Program-made: the position numbers and the translations under genes
Origin: Planctomycetota bacterium
GTDB taxonomy: Bacteria; Planctomycetota; UBA8742; UBA2392
Direction: 5' to 3'
DNA length: 64,000 nucleotides
Assembly (NCBI GenBank): GCA_016712285.1
Contig: JADJRK010000001.1
Location: 2,728,001 to 2,792,000, forward strand
The notes under the pieces: generated by a model
Database searches by the model: none
What the model was told of the DNA's origin: nothing
What the model saw: the letters and a program-made list of their open reading frames with translations, nothing else
In this document: positions 34,006 to 43,319 of the stretch, piece after piece
How positions within the stretch are numbered: the stretch's first letter is position 1
Layout of the letters: each line of letters opens with the position of its first letter

Positions 34006-35160
34006 ATGATCAACTTCGACAACAACGCCACCACCCCGGTCGACGAATCGGTGCTGCAAGAGCTGATTCGCGCGACCCGTGACTTCTCGGGCAACACAAG
34101 CTCAGGCCATTCACTGGGCAACGCAGCCGGAAAGTACCTGCGCGACCTGCGCGAGCGCGTCGCCAAGGTACTCAATGCCGCTGACGCCGACGAGATTGTG
34201 TTCACCAGCGGCGGCACCGAAAGCGACAACGCCGCGGTGCGCGGCATCGGCTGGGCCATGCAGGCCAAGGGCCGCAACGGTCTGGTCACCAGCGCCATCG
34301 AACACCGCGCGGTACTGAACCCGTGCGAATGGCTTGGCAGGCACGGCTTCAAGGTAACCGTGCTGCCCGTGGATGCCGACGGCGTGGTGGACATGGCCGC
34401 AGCCAAGGCTGCCATCGGCCCGACCACGGCGCTGGTCAGCGTGATGATTGCCAACAACGAAATCGGCACGATCCAGCCGATCCAGCAACTTGCCAAGCTG
34501 GCCCATGACGCGGGCGCGGTGCTGCACAGCGACGCGGTGCAGGCCATAGGCAAGATGCCCGTGGACGTGCGGGCGCTGGGCGTGGACAGCATCAGCCTTT
34601 CGGCGCACAAGTTCTACGGCCCCAAGGGCGTGGGCGTGCTGTACCTGAAAAAGGACACGCCGTACGACTGCTTCATGCTCGGCGGCACACACGAGGGCGG
34701 GCGGCGCGCAGGCACCGTGCCGCTGCCGCAGATTGCGGCGCTGACCGTGGCGCTTGAGCTGGCCGAGAAAAAGCGCCGCGAAAAGGGCGCATGGCTTGAG
34801 GGCCTGCGCGACCAGCTCGTGCGCGAACTGCTTGCCAAGGTGCCGGGCACACACGTCAACGGCAACCTTGCCAAGACCACGATCAACACCGCCAGCATTC
34901 GCTTTGAGGGCGTGTACGGCGGCCACCTGCTGCGCGAAATGGACAAGCAGGGCATTCTCGCCAGCGCCGGCAGCGCCTGCATGTGGGAAATCACCAAGCC
35001 AAGCCACGTGCTGACCGCGCTCGGCCTCAGCGATGAAGAGGGCAGCGGCACAATCCGCTTCAGCCTCGGGTTCGCCAACACCGCCGAAGAAGTGACGCGG
35101 GTGGCCGACAAGCTGGCGCAGCTGGTGCCGGAGCTTCGCCGCCAGCCTGCGACCTTGTAA
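34006..35160 (+). CDS. Cysteine desulfurase (NifS/IscS family)
   Basis: PLP enzyme that removes sulfur from cysteine for Fe-S cluster, tRNA-thiolation or selenium metabolism. The 384-residue protein starts MINFDNNATTPVDESV. Landmarks: FTSGGTESDNAAVRG, VMIANNEIGTIQPI, the PLP Lys at about 202 in SAHKFYGPKGVGVLYL, and the persulfide Cys at about 325 in SAGSACMWEITKPSHVL. No Shine-Dalgarno is visible, because the word-repeat hairpin ends about ten bases before the ATG. No iscU, sufE or tRNA-thiolation gene is beside it. Given the candidate Sec-rhodanese at 4879, a link with sulfur or selenium transfer is conceivable but unsupported by gene order. Confidence 0.94.
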   Translation: MINFDNNATTPVDESVLQELIRATRDFSGNTSSGHSLGNAAGKYLRDLRERVAKVLNAADADEIVFTSGGTESDNAAVRGIGWAMQAKGRNGLVTSAIEHRAVLNPCEWLGRHGFKVTVLPVDADGVVDMAAAKAAIGPTTALVSVMIANNEIGTIQPIQQLAKLAHDAGAVLHSDAVQAIGKMPVDVRALGVDSISLSAHKFYGPKGVGVLYLKKDTPYDCFMLGGTHEGGRRAGTVPLPQIAALTVALELAEKKRREKGAWLEGLRDQLVRELLAKVPGTHVNGNLAKTTINTASIRFEGVYGGHLLREMDKQGILASAGSACMWEITKPSHVLTALGLSDEEGSGTIRFSLGFANTAEEVTRVADKLAQLVPELRRQPATL

Positions 35161-35230
35161 GCACACCAATTCCAGCATCATTTCCCGCCCCGAACCCGCA
35201 TGGCAAACGTATCCTGCGGTTGGTGAACCC

Positions 35231-38200
35231 ATGAAGAAACTGCTGCCGCTCGCGCTGCTGCTGGCGCTGATCCCGACCACATTCGCCCCGGCACAAGATG
35301 CGCCCAGGGCGCAAAAGACCCTGCTGATTTCGCAGGACGAGCTCGCGCTGTGGCAGGCGTGGATGCGCGCAGACATGCGCGGCACGTACACGCTGGCGCA
35401 GCGACTGCTTGAGAACACCGAGCCCGGTCGCGCTGACATGCCCGCAGTCGCGGCGTTGCAGGCACGCGCCGCCGACGAGCTGGGCTGGCACGCCGCCCAC
35501 GCGCGCGACCTGCAATCACTCATCGAGATCCGCGATGGCGACGCAACAGCCGACACGCTGCGTTGGCTGCGCTTGCAACGGCTGAAGCGCCTTGGCGAAG
35601 TTTCCACGATTGCCACAGAAGCCGGGCAGCTCAGCTTCCTCACCGGCTGGCAGGTCGCAGGGCCCTTCCCGAACGACCGGGGGCAGGGCTTTGAAGACGT
35701 GCAGGAACCCGAGGAAAACCTCGACCTCGGCGCCGAGTACACCGGCAAAGAAGGCCAGCCCGTCACATGGCGAACCCTGCCTGCCAAGCCCCTCGACGGC
35801 GTCATCGACCTTGGCGCAATGCTGCGTCCCAAGGATGAAGCGACGGCGTTTCTGCTGACCGCCATCTGGTGCGACGAGGAAACCACGGGCGACATTCGCG
35901 TGGGGTCAGAAGAGTCCGTCAAACTGTGGCGCCTGAACACCGACCACGACGAAGCCGACGAACACCCGCTGGGCGCGCCGAGCATCGAAAGCGAAGCCGA
36001 GCGCGAACTGGGCTTCGACCAGGACAGCACAGGGCCGATCCCCATGGCCAAGGGCTGGAATGTCATCCTGCTCAAGGCGGGCAACAGCGACACGGGCTGG
36101 CGGCTGCACGTGCGCCTGGACAGCCCCGGCAAGTGGCGCGAAGCAGCCAACAGCGAAGAACTGGCGGCAGCACTGGCCGAGCCTGCCGGTGCCTCGCGTG
36201 GCGCCGACACCAGCCCCGCAACCCGAGAGCCCGAATTGTTCCGCGACGCGTACCGCGAGCTGCTGCTGCCGCGCCTTGACCGCACCAGCAGCCAGCCGCG
36301 CCGCAATATGGACAAAGCGCTTGAGCAGTTCCGCACGGCGCTGGCTGCGTTGCCCGCCGGCGAAAGTGGACAGTACGATGCCGAGCACGCTGTGCTCTGC
36401 TACGTCGCGGCCTGGGCCAACCGCAGCAGCGCTTCAGTGGCAGCCGGCCGCGAAGAAAACCGGCGCCGCGAACTGCTGAAGCAATGCCTCGGGCTTGACG
36501 CCAATGCCGCGCGTGCTGCGCTTGAGCTCTCGCAGTACTACACCACCACCTTCGGCAACCCTGAGCTTGCCGACCAGTACGCCCAGGCCGCAGTCAAGTC
36601 GGCCCCACAATGGATTGAGGCGCGGCTTTACGCGGCCCGCGTGGTGCAGATGAAGAACCTGGACATTGAGGTCGAGCGCGAACTGGCCAGGCTGCTGCAA
36701 CAGCACCCGGAGAACCCGTCGGTGCTACGCTATAGTGCTTACTATGCGGGTCTGCGCAAAGACTACGCGCTCAGCAACGAGTTGTTCGCCAAGGCGCTGG
36801 CCGCCGACCAGTCCGACAGCTACGCGCGCGACCGGCTGATCGAGCGCGCCGTGCAGCGCGGCGACCTCAAGACAGCAACCCGCCACGCGCTGGATGCGCG
36901 CAAGCTGAACCCCTTTGACATTGACGCCGCAAGGCAACTGGCTGAGCTGCACTACTCGGCAAGCCGCTACTCGCTGGCCGAGCGCGAACTCAACGCGGCG
37001 CTGAAAATCGCGCCGCGCGACGACAGCCTGCTTGAGCTGCTGGGCCGCGTGTACGCAAGCTGGGCCGACAGCGATGAGGCCCGCAGCGCCGAGCTGCGCG
37101 AAAAATCGCTCGAGGCATTCCGCAGCGCGCTCGATGCCAACGCGCGCCGCGAAGACATTGAACGCTACCTTGAGTTCATTGACGGCGCGCAACCGCCGTT
37201 TGAAACCGCGCTGCAACTCGGCATCGAAGACCGGCTGCGCGCGGCACTGGAATCGCCGGTGGATAGCGACAACCCCTACGAGGTCGTGTATCGCGAAGAG
37301 ATTGTCGTGGTGAACGAAGACGGCACGACGGCGACGTACACACAAGAGGCCTACCGCATCACCAACGACCGCGGGCGCGACTGGCTTAGCAGCATCCGCG
37401 TACCGGCCTGGAGCGGCCAGCAGGGCCGCTGCGTCCACGCCGAGCTGTGGCGCGCCGATGGCGAACGCGAACAGGGCCGCCGCTCGCGCTGGGCCGCCAG
37501 CTTTCCGCCGCTCGAGATCGGCGACATCGTGCACGTGCGCTTTCGCGTCACTGACCGCGAACAGAGCTTCTTCGGCGATTTCTACGGCACGCGCGAAGTG
37601 CTGGCTGACTACGTGCCGATCAAGGAGTTGCGATTGATCTGGGTGCTGCCCAAGGGCCGGCAGTTCCACGAATACCGCACACTTGGCGCGCCGGCCCGCG
37701 CCGAAAGCGAAGTGCAGGGCCGCAGCGTCTGGACCTACAGCGCAACCGACATCCCGCGCCTGCCCGACGAGCCCTACGCGCCCCCAGCCGAACAGCGCGC
37801 CCCCACCGTGCAGCTCAGCACTTACGGCGACTGGAAAGAGTTCGGGCGCTGGTACTACAACCTGATCCGCAAGCAGATGGAACCGACCCCCGAGATGACC
37901 GCCAAGGTCCGAGAGCTCACCAACGGCCTGGCCAGCGAGCAGGCCCGCGCCCGCGCCATCTACAACTGGATCGTGACCGAGGTGCGCTACAACGCCGACT
38001 GGCACTTTGGCGTGCACGGCTACAAGCCATTTTCGGCGGGTGCCGTCTTCGCGCGCTGCATTGGCGACTGCAAAGACAAGGCCCTGCTGTTCTGCACCAT
38101 GGCGGGCATCGCGGGCGTGACGGCCCACCCCGTGATCATCAACCTCGAGACCTTTCGCGGGCAGGAGGACATCACGCTGCCCATGCCCGCGCACTTCAAC

Positions 38201-39001
38201 CACGCGATCGCCTGCATCGAGTACAGCGACGGCTCGCGCCAGTTTGTCGACGGCACGACCACCTACAACGCGTTCGATGAACTGCCCAGCGGCGACGCCG
38301 GCGCTTCAGTCATTATTGTGCGCGCCGACGGGGGCGAGCTTGCGAAAGTGCCCGTGCCCGCCGCAGAGCAGGACCGCACCATCGAGACCATCGAAGCCGA
38401 GTTCGCCGCCAACGGTGTCCTGCGGCTTCGCGTGACCCGCACAGCTGTCGGCGACAGCGCGGCTTCCATGCGCGCGCGCTACCTGCGCGAGGGCGACCGC
38501 AAACGCCAGCTTGAAGGCGAATGGTCCGAGCATTTCGCGGGCGCCACGGTCGAGGACATCAGCGTCGAGGGCATCACCGGTCTCGACGGCAAGCCCGTGC
38601 TGCGCTTCACGGTCAATCTGCCCGAGGGCTGGGTCAGCCGCGACGGCGGCACCGAGTTCCGGCTCGCGCTTGACCCCAACGAGTTCGGCAAGACCGGCTA
38701 TGCCTCGCTGACCAGGCGCAAGACCGACCTGTTGCTCGCGCCGCCATTCAGCAAGGAAGTCACGGTAACCTACAAGCTGCCCGCGGGCATGAAGGCGGCC
38801 AACCTGCCCAAGGCGCTTGACCTGAAACACCCCAGTGTGCGCCTGCAAGTCAGCGCCGAAGCCGGCAACGGCACACTCACGATCAAGCGCAGCTACGCGA
38901 TGCTGGGCGGCGTGGTCAAGCCCGACGCTTACGCGGACTTCCGCGCCAAACTGGTCGAGTTCGACAACGCCGAGGCGCGCACCATTCGCCTTACCAAGTA
39001 A
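35231..39001 (+). CDS. Giant exported TPR / DUF3857 / transglutaminase-like protein (catalytic triad intact)
   Basis: A 1256-residue exported protein. Signal peptide MKKLLPLALLLALIPTTFAP. A beta-rich region follows (about 125-310), then about ten TPR-like helical repeats (about 330-650). Next come a DUF3857-type beta domain (YTQEAYRITNDRGRDWLSS, IVHVRFRVTDREQSFFGDF) and a transglutaminase core: RARAIYNWIVTEVRYNADWH, Cys947 in CIGDCKDKA, His991 in FNHAIA, Asp1007 in FVDGTT. The last 200 residues are again beta-rich. This is the layout of DUF3857/transglutaminase proteins common in Bacteroidetes and planctomycetes, whose substrates are unknown. The stop is eight bases before the start of its paralog, so they form an operon. 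Confidence 0.9.
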   Translation: MKKLLPLALLLALIPTTFAPAQDAPRAQKTLLISQDELALWQAWMRADMRGTYTLAQRLLENTEPGRADMPAVAALQARAADELGWHAAHARDLQSLIEIRDGDATADTLRWLRLQRLKRLGEVSTIATEAGQLSFLTGWQVAGPFPNDRGQGFEDVQEPEENLDLGAEYTGKEGQPVTWRTLPAKPLDGVIDLGAMLRPKDEATAFLLTAIWCDEETTGDIRVGSEESVKLWRLNTDHDEADEHPLGAPSIESEAERELGFDQDSTGPIPMAKGWNVILLKAGNSDTGWRLHVRLDSPGKWREAANSEELAAALAEPAGASRGADTSPATREPELFRDAYRELLLPRLDRTSSQPRRNMDKALEQFRTALAALPAGESGQYDAEHAVLCYVAAWANRSSASVAAGREENRRRELLKQCLGLDANAARAALELSQYYTTTFGNPELADQYAQAAVKSAPQWIEARLYAARVVQMKNLDIEVERELARLLQQHPENPSVLRYSAYYAGLRKDYALSNELFAKALAADQSDSYARDRLIERAVQRGDLKTATRHALDARKLNPFDIDAARQLAELHYSASRYSLAERELNAALKIAPRDDSLLELLGRVYASWADSDEARSAELREKSLEAFRSALDANARREDIERYLEFIDGAQPPFETALQLGIEDRLRAALESPVDSDNPYEVVYREEIVVVNEDGTTATYTQEAYRITNDRGRDWLSSIRVPAWSGQQGRCVHAELWRADGEREQGRRSRWAASFPPLEIGDIVHVRFRVTDREQSFFGDFYGTREVLADYVPIKELRLIWVLPKGRQFHEYRTLGAPARAESEVQGRSVWTYSATDIPRLPDEPYAPPAEQRAPTVQLSTYGDWKEFGRWYYNLIRKQMEPTPEMTAKVRELTNGLASEQARARAIYNWIVTEVRYNADWHFGVHGYKPFSAGAVFARCIGDCKDKALLFCTMAGIAGVTAHPVIINLETFRGQEDITLPMPAHFNHAIACIEYSDGSRQFVDGTTTYNAFDELPSGDAGASVIIVRADGGELAKVPVPAAEQDRTIETIEAEFAANGVLRLRVTRTAVGDSAASMRARYLREGDRKRQLEGEWSEHFAGATVEDISVEGITGLDGKPVLRFTVNLPEGWVSRDGGTEFRLALDPNEFGKTGYASLTRRKTDLLLAPPFSKEVTVTYKLPAGMKAANLPKALDLKHPSVRLQVSAEAGNGTLTIKRSYAMLGGVVKPDAYADFRAKLVEFDNAEARTIRLTK

Positions 39002-39009
39002 GGAAGAAC

Positions 39010-42000
39010 ATGAGCCTGATCCGAAATTGCGGCAGCGCAGGTCTGATTGCGGCTTTGCTGCTGCTGGCGCCCGCATGCCTGTCGGCGCAGCAGCCTGACG
39101 TTGAGCTGAAGTCCTACGAGCGCGTGTTTCTAGACCAGGCGCTGCTGGCCGCCGACTACGATGCACACCTGCAAACGCTGCTTTCGGTGATCAAGGCCGC
39201 GCCCGCGTCGGCCCCTGCAGTCGCGGCACTGCGGCGCGCGCTGAAGCTGGAAGACCAGTGCGCAACCATGCAGCCGCTATACCAGTGGCTGGAGGCCAAA
39301 GCGCGCGAGGACTTCAAGGGTTGCGGCGCAGACTCAGGCGACTATGTGGAGGCCTACATCGATCTAGCGCGAAAGTACGCGCCGGACCTGCTGTGGCACG
39401 AAGTCGCGCGCAAGCGCCGCGGCATCACCGAGTGGGCCTTCATCGGGCCATTCGTTGAGGGCTTCACGACCGCCCACGACGACGCCTTCTCGCCTGAGGT
39501 GATGCTCGACTTTGACGCCACCCTCGGCGGAGCATACGGCGACCTGCGCTGGGGACCGCTGCGCCACGACGACCCGCTGTCAAGCCGCGTTGACCTGTGG
39601 TCCCAGCAGCGCTGGAGCGGCACAGGCTATTACATTGCCACCGCGCTGGTCAGTGACAGCGACCGCGAACTGTACCTGCGCCTGGAAATGCCGGGCTCGG
39701 GCAAACTGTGGCTGAACGGCGAATACCTGCTGGATGTCGATGCGCGCAGCCAGGACTGGCCGCGGTTGTGGCTGCCGCTGCAACTCAAGCGCGGGCGCAA
39801 CCTGCTTCTGGTCAAGGTCAGCGGCTTGAACCCGCTGAATGCCACGCTGCGCACCCAGGACGGCGCGATCCCCGGCGGCGTCGTGGCGATGACGCCCAAG
39901 GCCGGCGACGCGCGTATGCCCGTCAAGGGCGGCAGCCCGTCGCTTCAGGACCGCACAAACCTTGAATCCGACCGCCTTGGCAAACTTCACGACGCCGCAG
40001 TCACACTGGGCGGCAAGTACCCGGGCGTCGCCGAGCTTGCAGCCATCGAGGCCTGCAGCGCCCACAGCATGAGCTGGCGTATGGGCGAAGCCCTTGATCG
40101 CGCGCGCGCCGCACTGCCCGACGAGCCGCTGGCCCAGCTTGAAGTATTGCGCTTTCTCGACGCAAGCCCGCTGCACAGCGCCAGCGACCGCCGCCGCCTG
40201 CGTGTCGAGATCACCGGCCGCCTGTTGGCGGCAGACCCGACGCTGCTGCCCGCGGTGTTCGAGAAGGCAAAGCTGCTGGCTGAAGACCAACGCTTTCGAG
40301 ACGCGGCAACGCTGCTCGACAAGGCCCGCGAGACCCATGCCGACAACTGGCGTATCAGTCTTGCGCTGGCCGACGTGTACAAAGACGCCGACTGGCGCAG
40401 CGAATGGCTGCGTGAATTGCGGCGCCATGCAGGCCCGCCGGCTAGCGACGCGATCCCTGTGTTGCGGGCGACCGTGCGGCACTACGCCACCCACCACGAG
40501 CTTGCCAACCGCGCCGCCACTGAGCGCCGTCTGCTGGCGCTGCTGCCCGGCGACCGCGACGCGATGCTGGGCCTGTGCCAGACGCACCTGCGCACCGGCG
40601 AAAGCGCCGAGGCGTTGAAGCTCGCCCGCCAGTTCGCCGCCGCCGACCCCGGCAACAACGGCGCGCTCGAGAACCTGGCCGAAGTGCTGGTTGCCAACGG
40701 CCGCCTGGATGAAGCCGTGCAGGTGTATGAGCAGCTGGCCAAGCGCTCGGCACGGCCCGAGGAGTTCTGGCAGGACGCCGCCCGCGCCTGCCTGCAGCTA
40801 GGCCGCGAAGCGCCCGCCATCGGCCTGCTGGAGCGCTCGCTTGAGGCGGCACCGGGCCAGCACGGCACGCGCCGACAGCTTCAGCGCATGCGCGGCGAAA
40901 GCGAAGACTTCTGGAGCAGCCATGCCCTGACGTGGGAAGAGGTCATAAAGCACGATGTCCGCAGCGAACAGTTCCCGCGTGCCGACAGCGTGCTGCTGCT
41001 GGATGAATCCATTGAGCTGGTCTACGCCGACGGCAGCTCGATCAACTACGTTCACACCGTGCGCAAGATCCTGACGCAGGACGGCGTCGATGAGCGCGGC
41101 AAGGAACGCATCCCCGGCGAACTCTTCACCGCCCGCACCATCCTGCCCGACGGCACCGTGCTTGAGCCGATCACGCAAGCCGATGGGCTGGTTGAGTTTC
41201 CGGGCGTGAAGGTCGGCTGCTATCTCGATGTCGCGTACCTGACCCGAACCGACGGCGGCCCGCACGGCACGCTGGATGGCAACCGCTTTTACTTCAACGA
41301 CACCGAGTTGCGCTCGCCGTTTGCGATCAGCCGCTGGGTGTTGATCGCGCCCGAGAAGCTGCGCCTGAACTTTGTCTACCACAACATGACGCCGCAGGAC
41401 GCCGGCGTCACCGTCACACAGAAGAAGCAGGCCGGCAACGTGGTGCGCGTGTGGGACGTGCGTAACCCGAACCACCCGGAGTACGAGCCGTTCATGCCGT
41501 CTCCGCTCGAGTTCATCCCGTGGGTCGAAGCCGCGATTGCCCATGACTGGCGCGAGCGCGCCCGCCGCGCCGGTGATGAGGGCCTGCGCGACACGCGCGT
41601 CACGGCGCTGATCCGGGCAAAGGCCGAGCAATTGACCAAGGGGCTCAGCGACGACCGCGCCAAGGCCAAGGCGATCTACGACTGGGTCAACGCGACCTTT
41701 GCCGCCGAAGGCGAGGCGTGGAACGCCCACCAGGCGCTGAATGCCGGCGCAGGCGACCGCAAGCAGGTGTTCATCGCGCTGTGCAGCGCCGCCGGCGTCC
41801 GGCTTGGCTTTGCCCTCGCCGACCTGGCGCCGCCCTACAAGATGGTCGACCCGGAAGACCTGTCGCGGCCGCGCTGGAACCACCCGCGCGACACCGACTT
41901 TGACCACTTTCTGTGCGTCGTGTGGGACGGCGACCAACCCGTGTTCATTGACCTGTCAAGCCGCTTGCGGCCCTTCGGCGCGCTGTCCGGCCGGCTGTCT

Positions 42001-42714
42001 CGCGCGCCGGCGGTGTTGTGGCGCGAGCACGGCTATGAGCTGATTCATCTTCCCGGCGGCGACCGCGAGGCAGACCGCTTCGAGAACCGCACGCGCATTG
42101 AGCTGGCAGCCGACGGCAGCGCGAAGCTGACCGGCAGCATCACGATCCGGGGCGAGCGCGCCTACGACCTGAAAGAGACGCTGCGCAACACGCCCTATGA
42201 GCAGCAATGCCAGCAGCTTGAAGAAGAAGTCGCCGGGGCATACCCCGGTTTCGCGGTGGACGAGTGCCGCTTTCCGCAGTTGGCAGACGTGCACGAGCCG
42301 CTGCTGCGCGAGTTTGACGGCAGCGTGAAGGGCATGGCGCGGGTGCAGGGCGAAGCGCTGACGCTGGAGCTGCCGGGCGAGAAGCTGGGGCGCCTGCTGT
42401 CGGTGCTGGTCAGCCTTGAGCGCCGCCGCTTTGACCTCGTGCTGGACTTTGACCTGGTGCAGACCGACGAGCTGCGCATCAAGCCGCCCGCGGGCTACGC
42501 ATTCACCAGCATTCCCGATGCGCTGCTGTTCCCGACGGCGCCGCTGGAGTACAGCATGCAGTTCAGATTGGACGCCGGCGAGCTGGTGATGACCCGCAAG
42601 CTGGTGATCGGGCCGGGCCGGCTGTTGCCGGCGGACTACGCCGACGTGGTCGAGCAGGTCAAGCTGATTCGCGCCGCGGAAGCCGTGAAGCTGAAGCTGG
42701 TGAAGACGGAATAG
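39010..42714 (+). CDS. Giant exported TPR / transglutaminase-like paralog without the catalytic Cys
   Basis: A 1234-residue paralog of the preceding gene with the same domain order: signal peptide (MSLIRNCGSAGLIAALLLLA), beta region with LWLNGEYLLDVDARSQDW, TPR-like repeats, DUF3857-like domain (YVHTVRKILTQDGVDERGKE) and transglutaminase-like core (KAKAIYDWVNATFAAEGEAW). At the nucleophile the sequence reads GAGDRKQVFIALC: Arg917 stands where the first paralog has Cys947 in GDCKDKALLFC. His966 (DFDHFL) and Asp981 (FIDLSS) are retained. So it is probably a catalytically dead binding partner. AAGGAAG precedes the ATG, eight bases after the upstream stop. Last gene before tmRNA. Confidence 0.9.
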   Translation: MSLIRNCGSAGLIAALLLLAPACLSAQQPDVELKSYERVFLDQALLAADYDAHLQTLLSVIKAAPASAPAVAALRRALKLEDQCATMQPLYQWLEAKAREDFKGCGADSGDYVEAYIDLARKYAPDLLWHEVARKRRGITEWAFIGPFVEGFTTAHDDAFSPEVMLDFDATLGGAYGDLRWGPLRHDDPLSSRVDLWSQQRWSGTGYYIATALVSDSDRELYLRLEMPGSGKLWLNGEYLLDVDARSQDWPRLWLPLQLKRGRNLLLVKVSGLNPLNATLRTQDGAIPGGVVAMTPKAGDARMPVKGGSPSLQDRTNLESDRLGKLHDAAVTLGGKYPGVAELAAIEACSAHSMSWRMGEALDRARAALPDEPLAQLEVLRFLDASPLHSASDRRRLRVEITGRLLAADPTLLPAVFEKAKLLAEDQRFRDAATLLDKARETHADNWRISLALADVYKDADWRSEWLRELRRHAGPPASDAIPVLRATVRHYATHHELANRAATERRLLALLPGDRDAMLGLCQTHLRTGESAEALKLARQFAAADPGNNGALENLAEVLVANGRLDEAVQVYEQLAKRSARPEEFWQDAARACLQLGREAPAIGLLERSLEAAPGQHGTRRQLQRMRGESEDFWSSHALTWEEVIKHDVRSEQFPRADSVLLLDESIELVYADGSSINYVHTVRKILTQDGVDERGKERIPGELFTARTILPDGTVLEPITQADGLVEFPGVKVGCYLDVAYLTRTDGGPHGTLDGNRFYFNDTELRSPFAISRWVLIAPEKLRLNFVYHNMTPQDAGVTVTQKKQAGNVVRVWDVRNPNHPEYEPFMPSPLEFIPWVEAAIAHDWRERARRAGDEGLRDTRVTALIRAKAEQLTKGLSDDRAKAKAIYDWVNATFAAEGEAWNAHQALNAGAGDRKQVFIALCSAAGVRLGFALADLAPPYKMVDPEDLSRPRWNHPRDTDFDHFLCVVWDGDQPVFIDLSSRLRPFGALSGRLSRAPAVLWREHGYELIHLPGGDREADRFENRTRIELAADGSAKLTGSITIRGERAYDLKETLRNTPYEQQCQQLEEEVAGAYPGFAVDECRFPQLADVHEPLLREFDGSVKGMARVQGEALTLELPGEKLGRLLSVLVSLERRRFDLVLDFDLVQTDELRIKPPAGYAFTSIPDALLFPTAPLEYSMQFRLDAGELVMTRKLVIGPGRLLPADYADVVEQVKLIRAAEAVKLKLVKTE

Positions 42715-42750
42715 CCGCGGGTTCGCGCGCGTTACTGTTGACAGGTCAAG

Positions 42751-42779
42751 TTGCCCGCCGGCATGGGCGGTGCTAGACT
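42751..42779 (+). promoter_or_regulatory. Sigma70-type promoter for tmRNA
   Basis: TTGCCC (42751-42756) and TAGACT (42774-42779) are 17 bases apart, placing the transcription start about 15 bases before the mature tmRNA 5' end. An upstream TTGACA at 42738 is too far away to be the partner. Confidence 0.6.
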
Positions 42780-42800
42780 TGACGCCGGTCTTTGACAACT

Positions 42801-43152
42801 GGGGGTGATCGGTTTCGACCGTGTAGTTGGACGCTGAGGAAGGGTGTCGAGGATGTCGGTGACCTCGTGAATCATCCGGCAAAATCATACATGCTGAAAA
42901 CCGTTACGCTCTCGCAGCCTAATTAGTGCTCCGAGCGTGCTGCATTTCTCGCCTGAGGGAATGCAGAGCGAAATGATGATCGGGCTGGCACGCATGCCCC
43001 GCCGCGGGGCTGCGCGCGAGACCAAGCGGATCGTTGCAGGCGAGCCTGTCTGTTGGCGCGCCTGTGATCAGAAACAATAGACAGACTACGCACCTAGATG
43101 CCTCATCGGTCGGTTATGCGGCACGCGGGTTCGATTCCCGCCACCTCCACCA
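42801..43152 (+). ncRNA. ssrA: Transfer-messenger RNA (tmRNA)
   Basis: Rescues stalled ribosomes and tags the nascent peptide. The 5' end GGGGGTGATCGGTTTCGAC is the tmRNA signature. The 3' end has the T arm GCGGG-TTCGATT-CCCGC, an acceptor strand CACCTCC that pairs with GGGGGTG (one G-U), and an encoded ACCA ending at 43152. The tag frame most likely resumes at GCT 42893 and reads AENRYALAA, with stop TAA at 42920-42922; the ALAA end is the standard proteolysis signal. Pseudoknot 1 is suggested by GTCGAGGA...GACCTCG just before the tag, and further pseudoknots by the GC-rich inverted segments after it. One-piece (not permuted). The exact resume codon is inferred. Confidence 0.96.
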
Positions 43153-43245
43153 GACTCCGCGCTGCCCGGACTTGCGTCCGGCCAGCGCTACGTCTGGCAG
43201 GCCGCGATTCATACCTGACTGTTCGAAACACGGGGCGCGGAGTCT
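43152..43245. repeat. Structured inverted repeat directly after tmRNA
   Basis: AGACTCCGCGC (43152-43162, starting on the last base of tmRNA) pairs perfectly with GCGCGGAGTCT (43235-43245). Inside, CCGGAC-TTGC-GTCCGG and GCCAG...CTGGC can form two smaller hairpins, giving a branched fold. It could end the tmRNA transcript or be another of the word-type intergenic repeats. No T tract follows. Confidence 0.55.
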
Positions 43246-43319
43246 GTCCGCCGAAGCTCACCCGTTTGAAGCTTGCGTGACCATGCGCCACCGGCCTATA
43301 CATGGCGGCGGAGGCGGCC

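Noticed and set aside
32563..34059. Minus-strand ORF of 498 codons opposite pilT
   Set aside because: Antisense shadow of pilT, which has all catalytic motifs.
34111..36336. Minus-strand ORF of 741 codons opposite the cysteine desulfurase and transglutaminase genes
   Set aside because: Spans two well-supported plus-strand genes, Ser/Ala/Arg-rich antisense composition, no family match.
42738..42743. TTGACA as -35 box of the tmRNA promoter
   Set aside because: It is 30 bases from the TAGACT box; TTGCCC at 42751 has the correct 17-base spacing.
43152..43245. tRNA gene directly after tmRNA
   Set aside because: It has a long closing stem and a GTTCGAAA-like stretch, but no anticodon arm geometry and no CCA-end acceptor of 7 bp; the fold is a branched hairpin.
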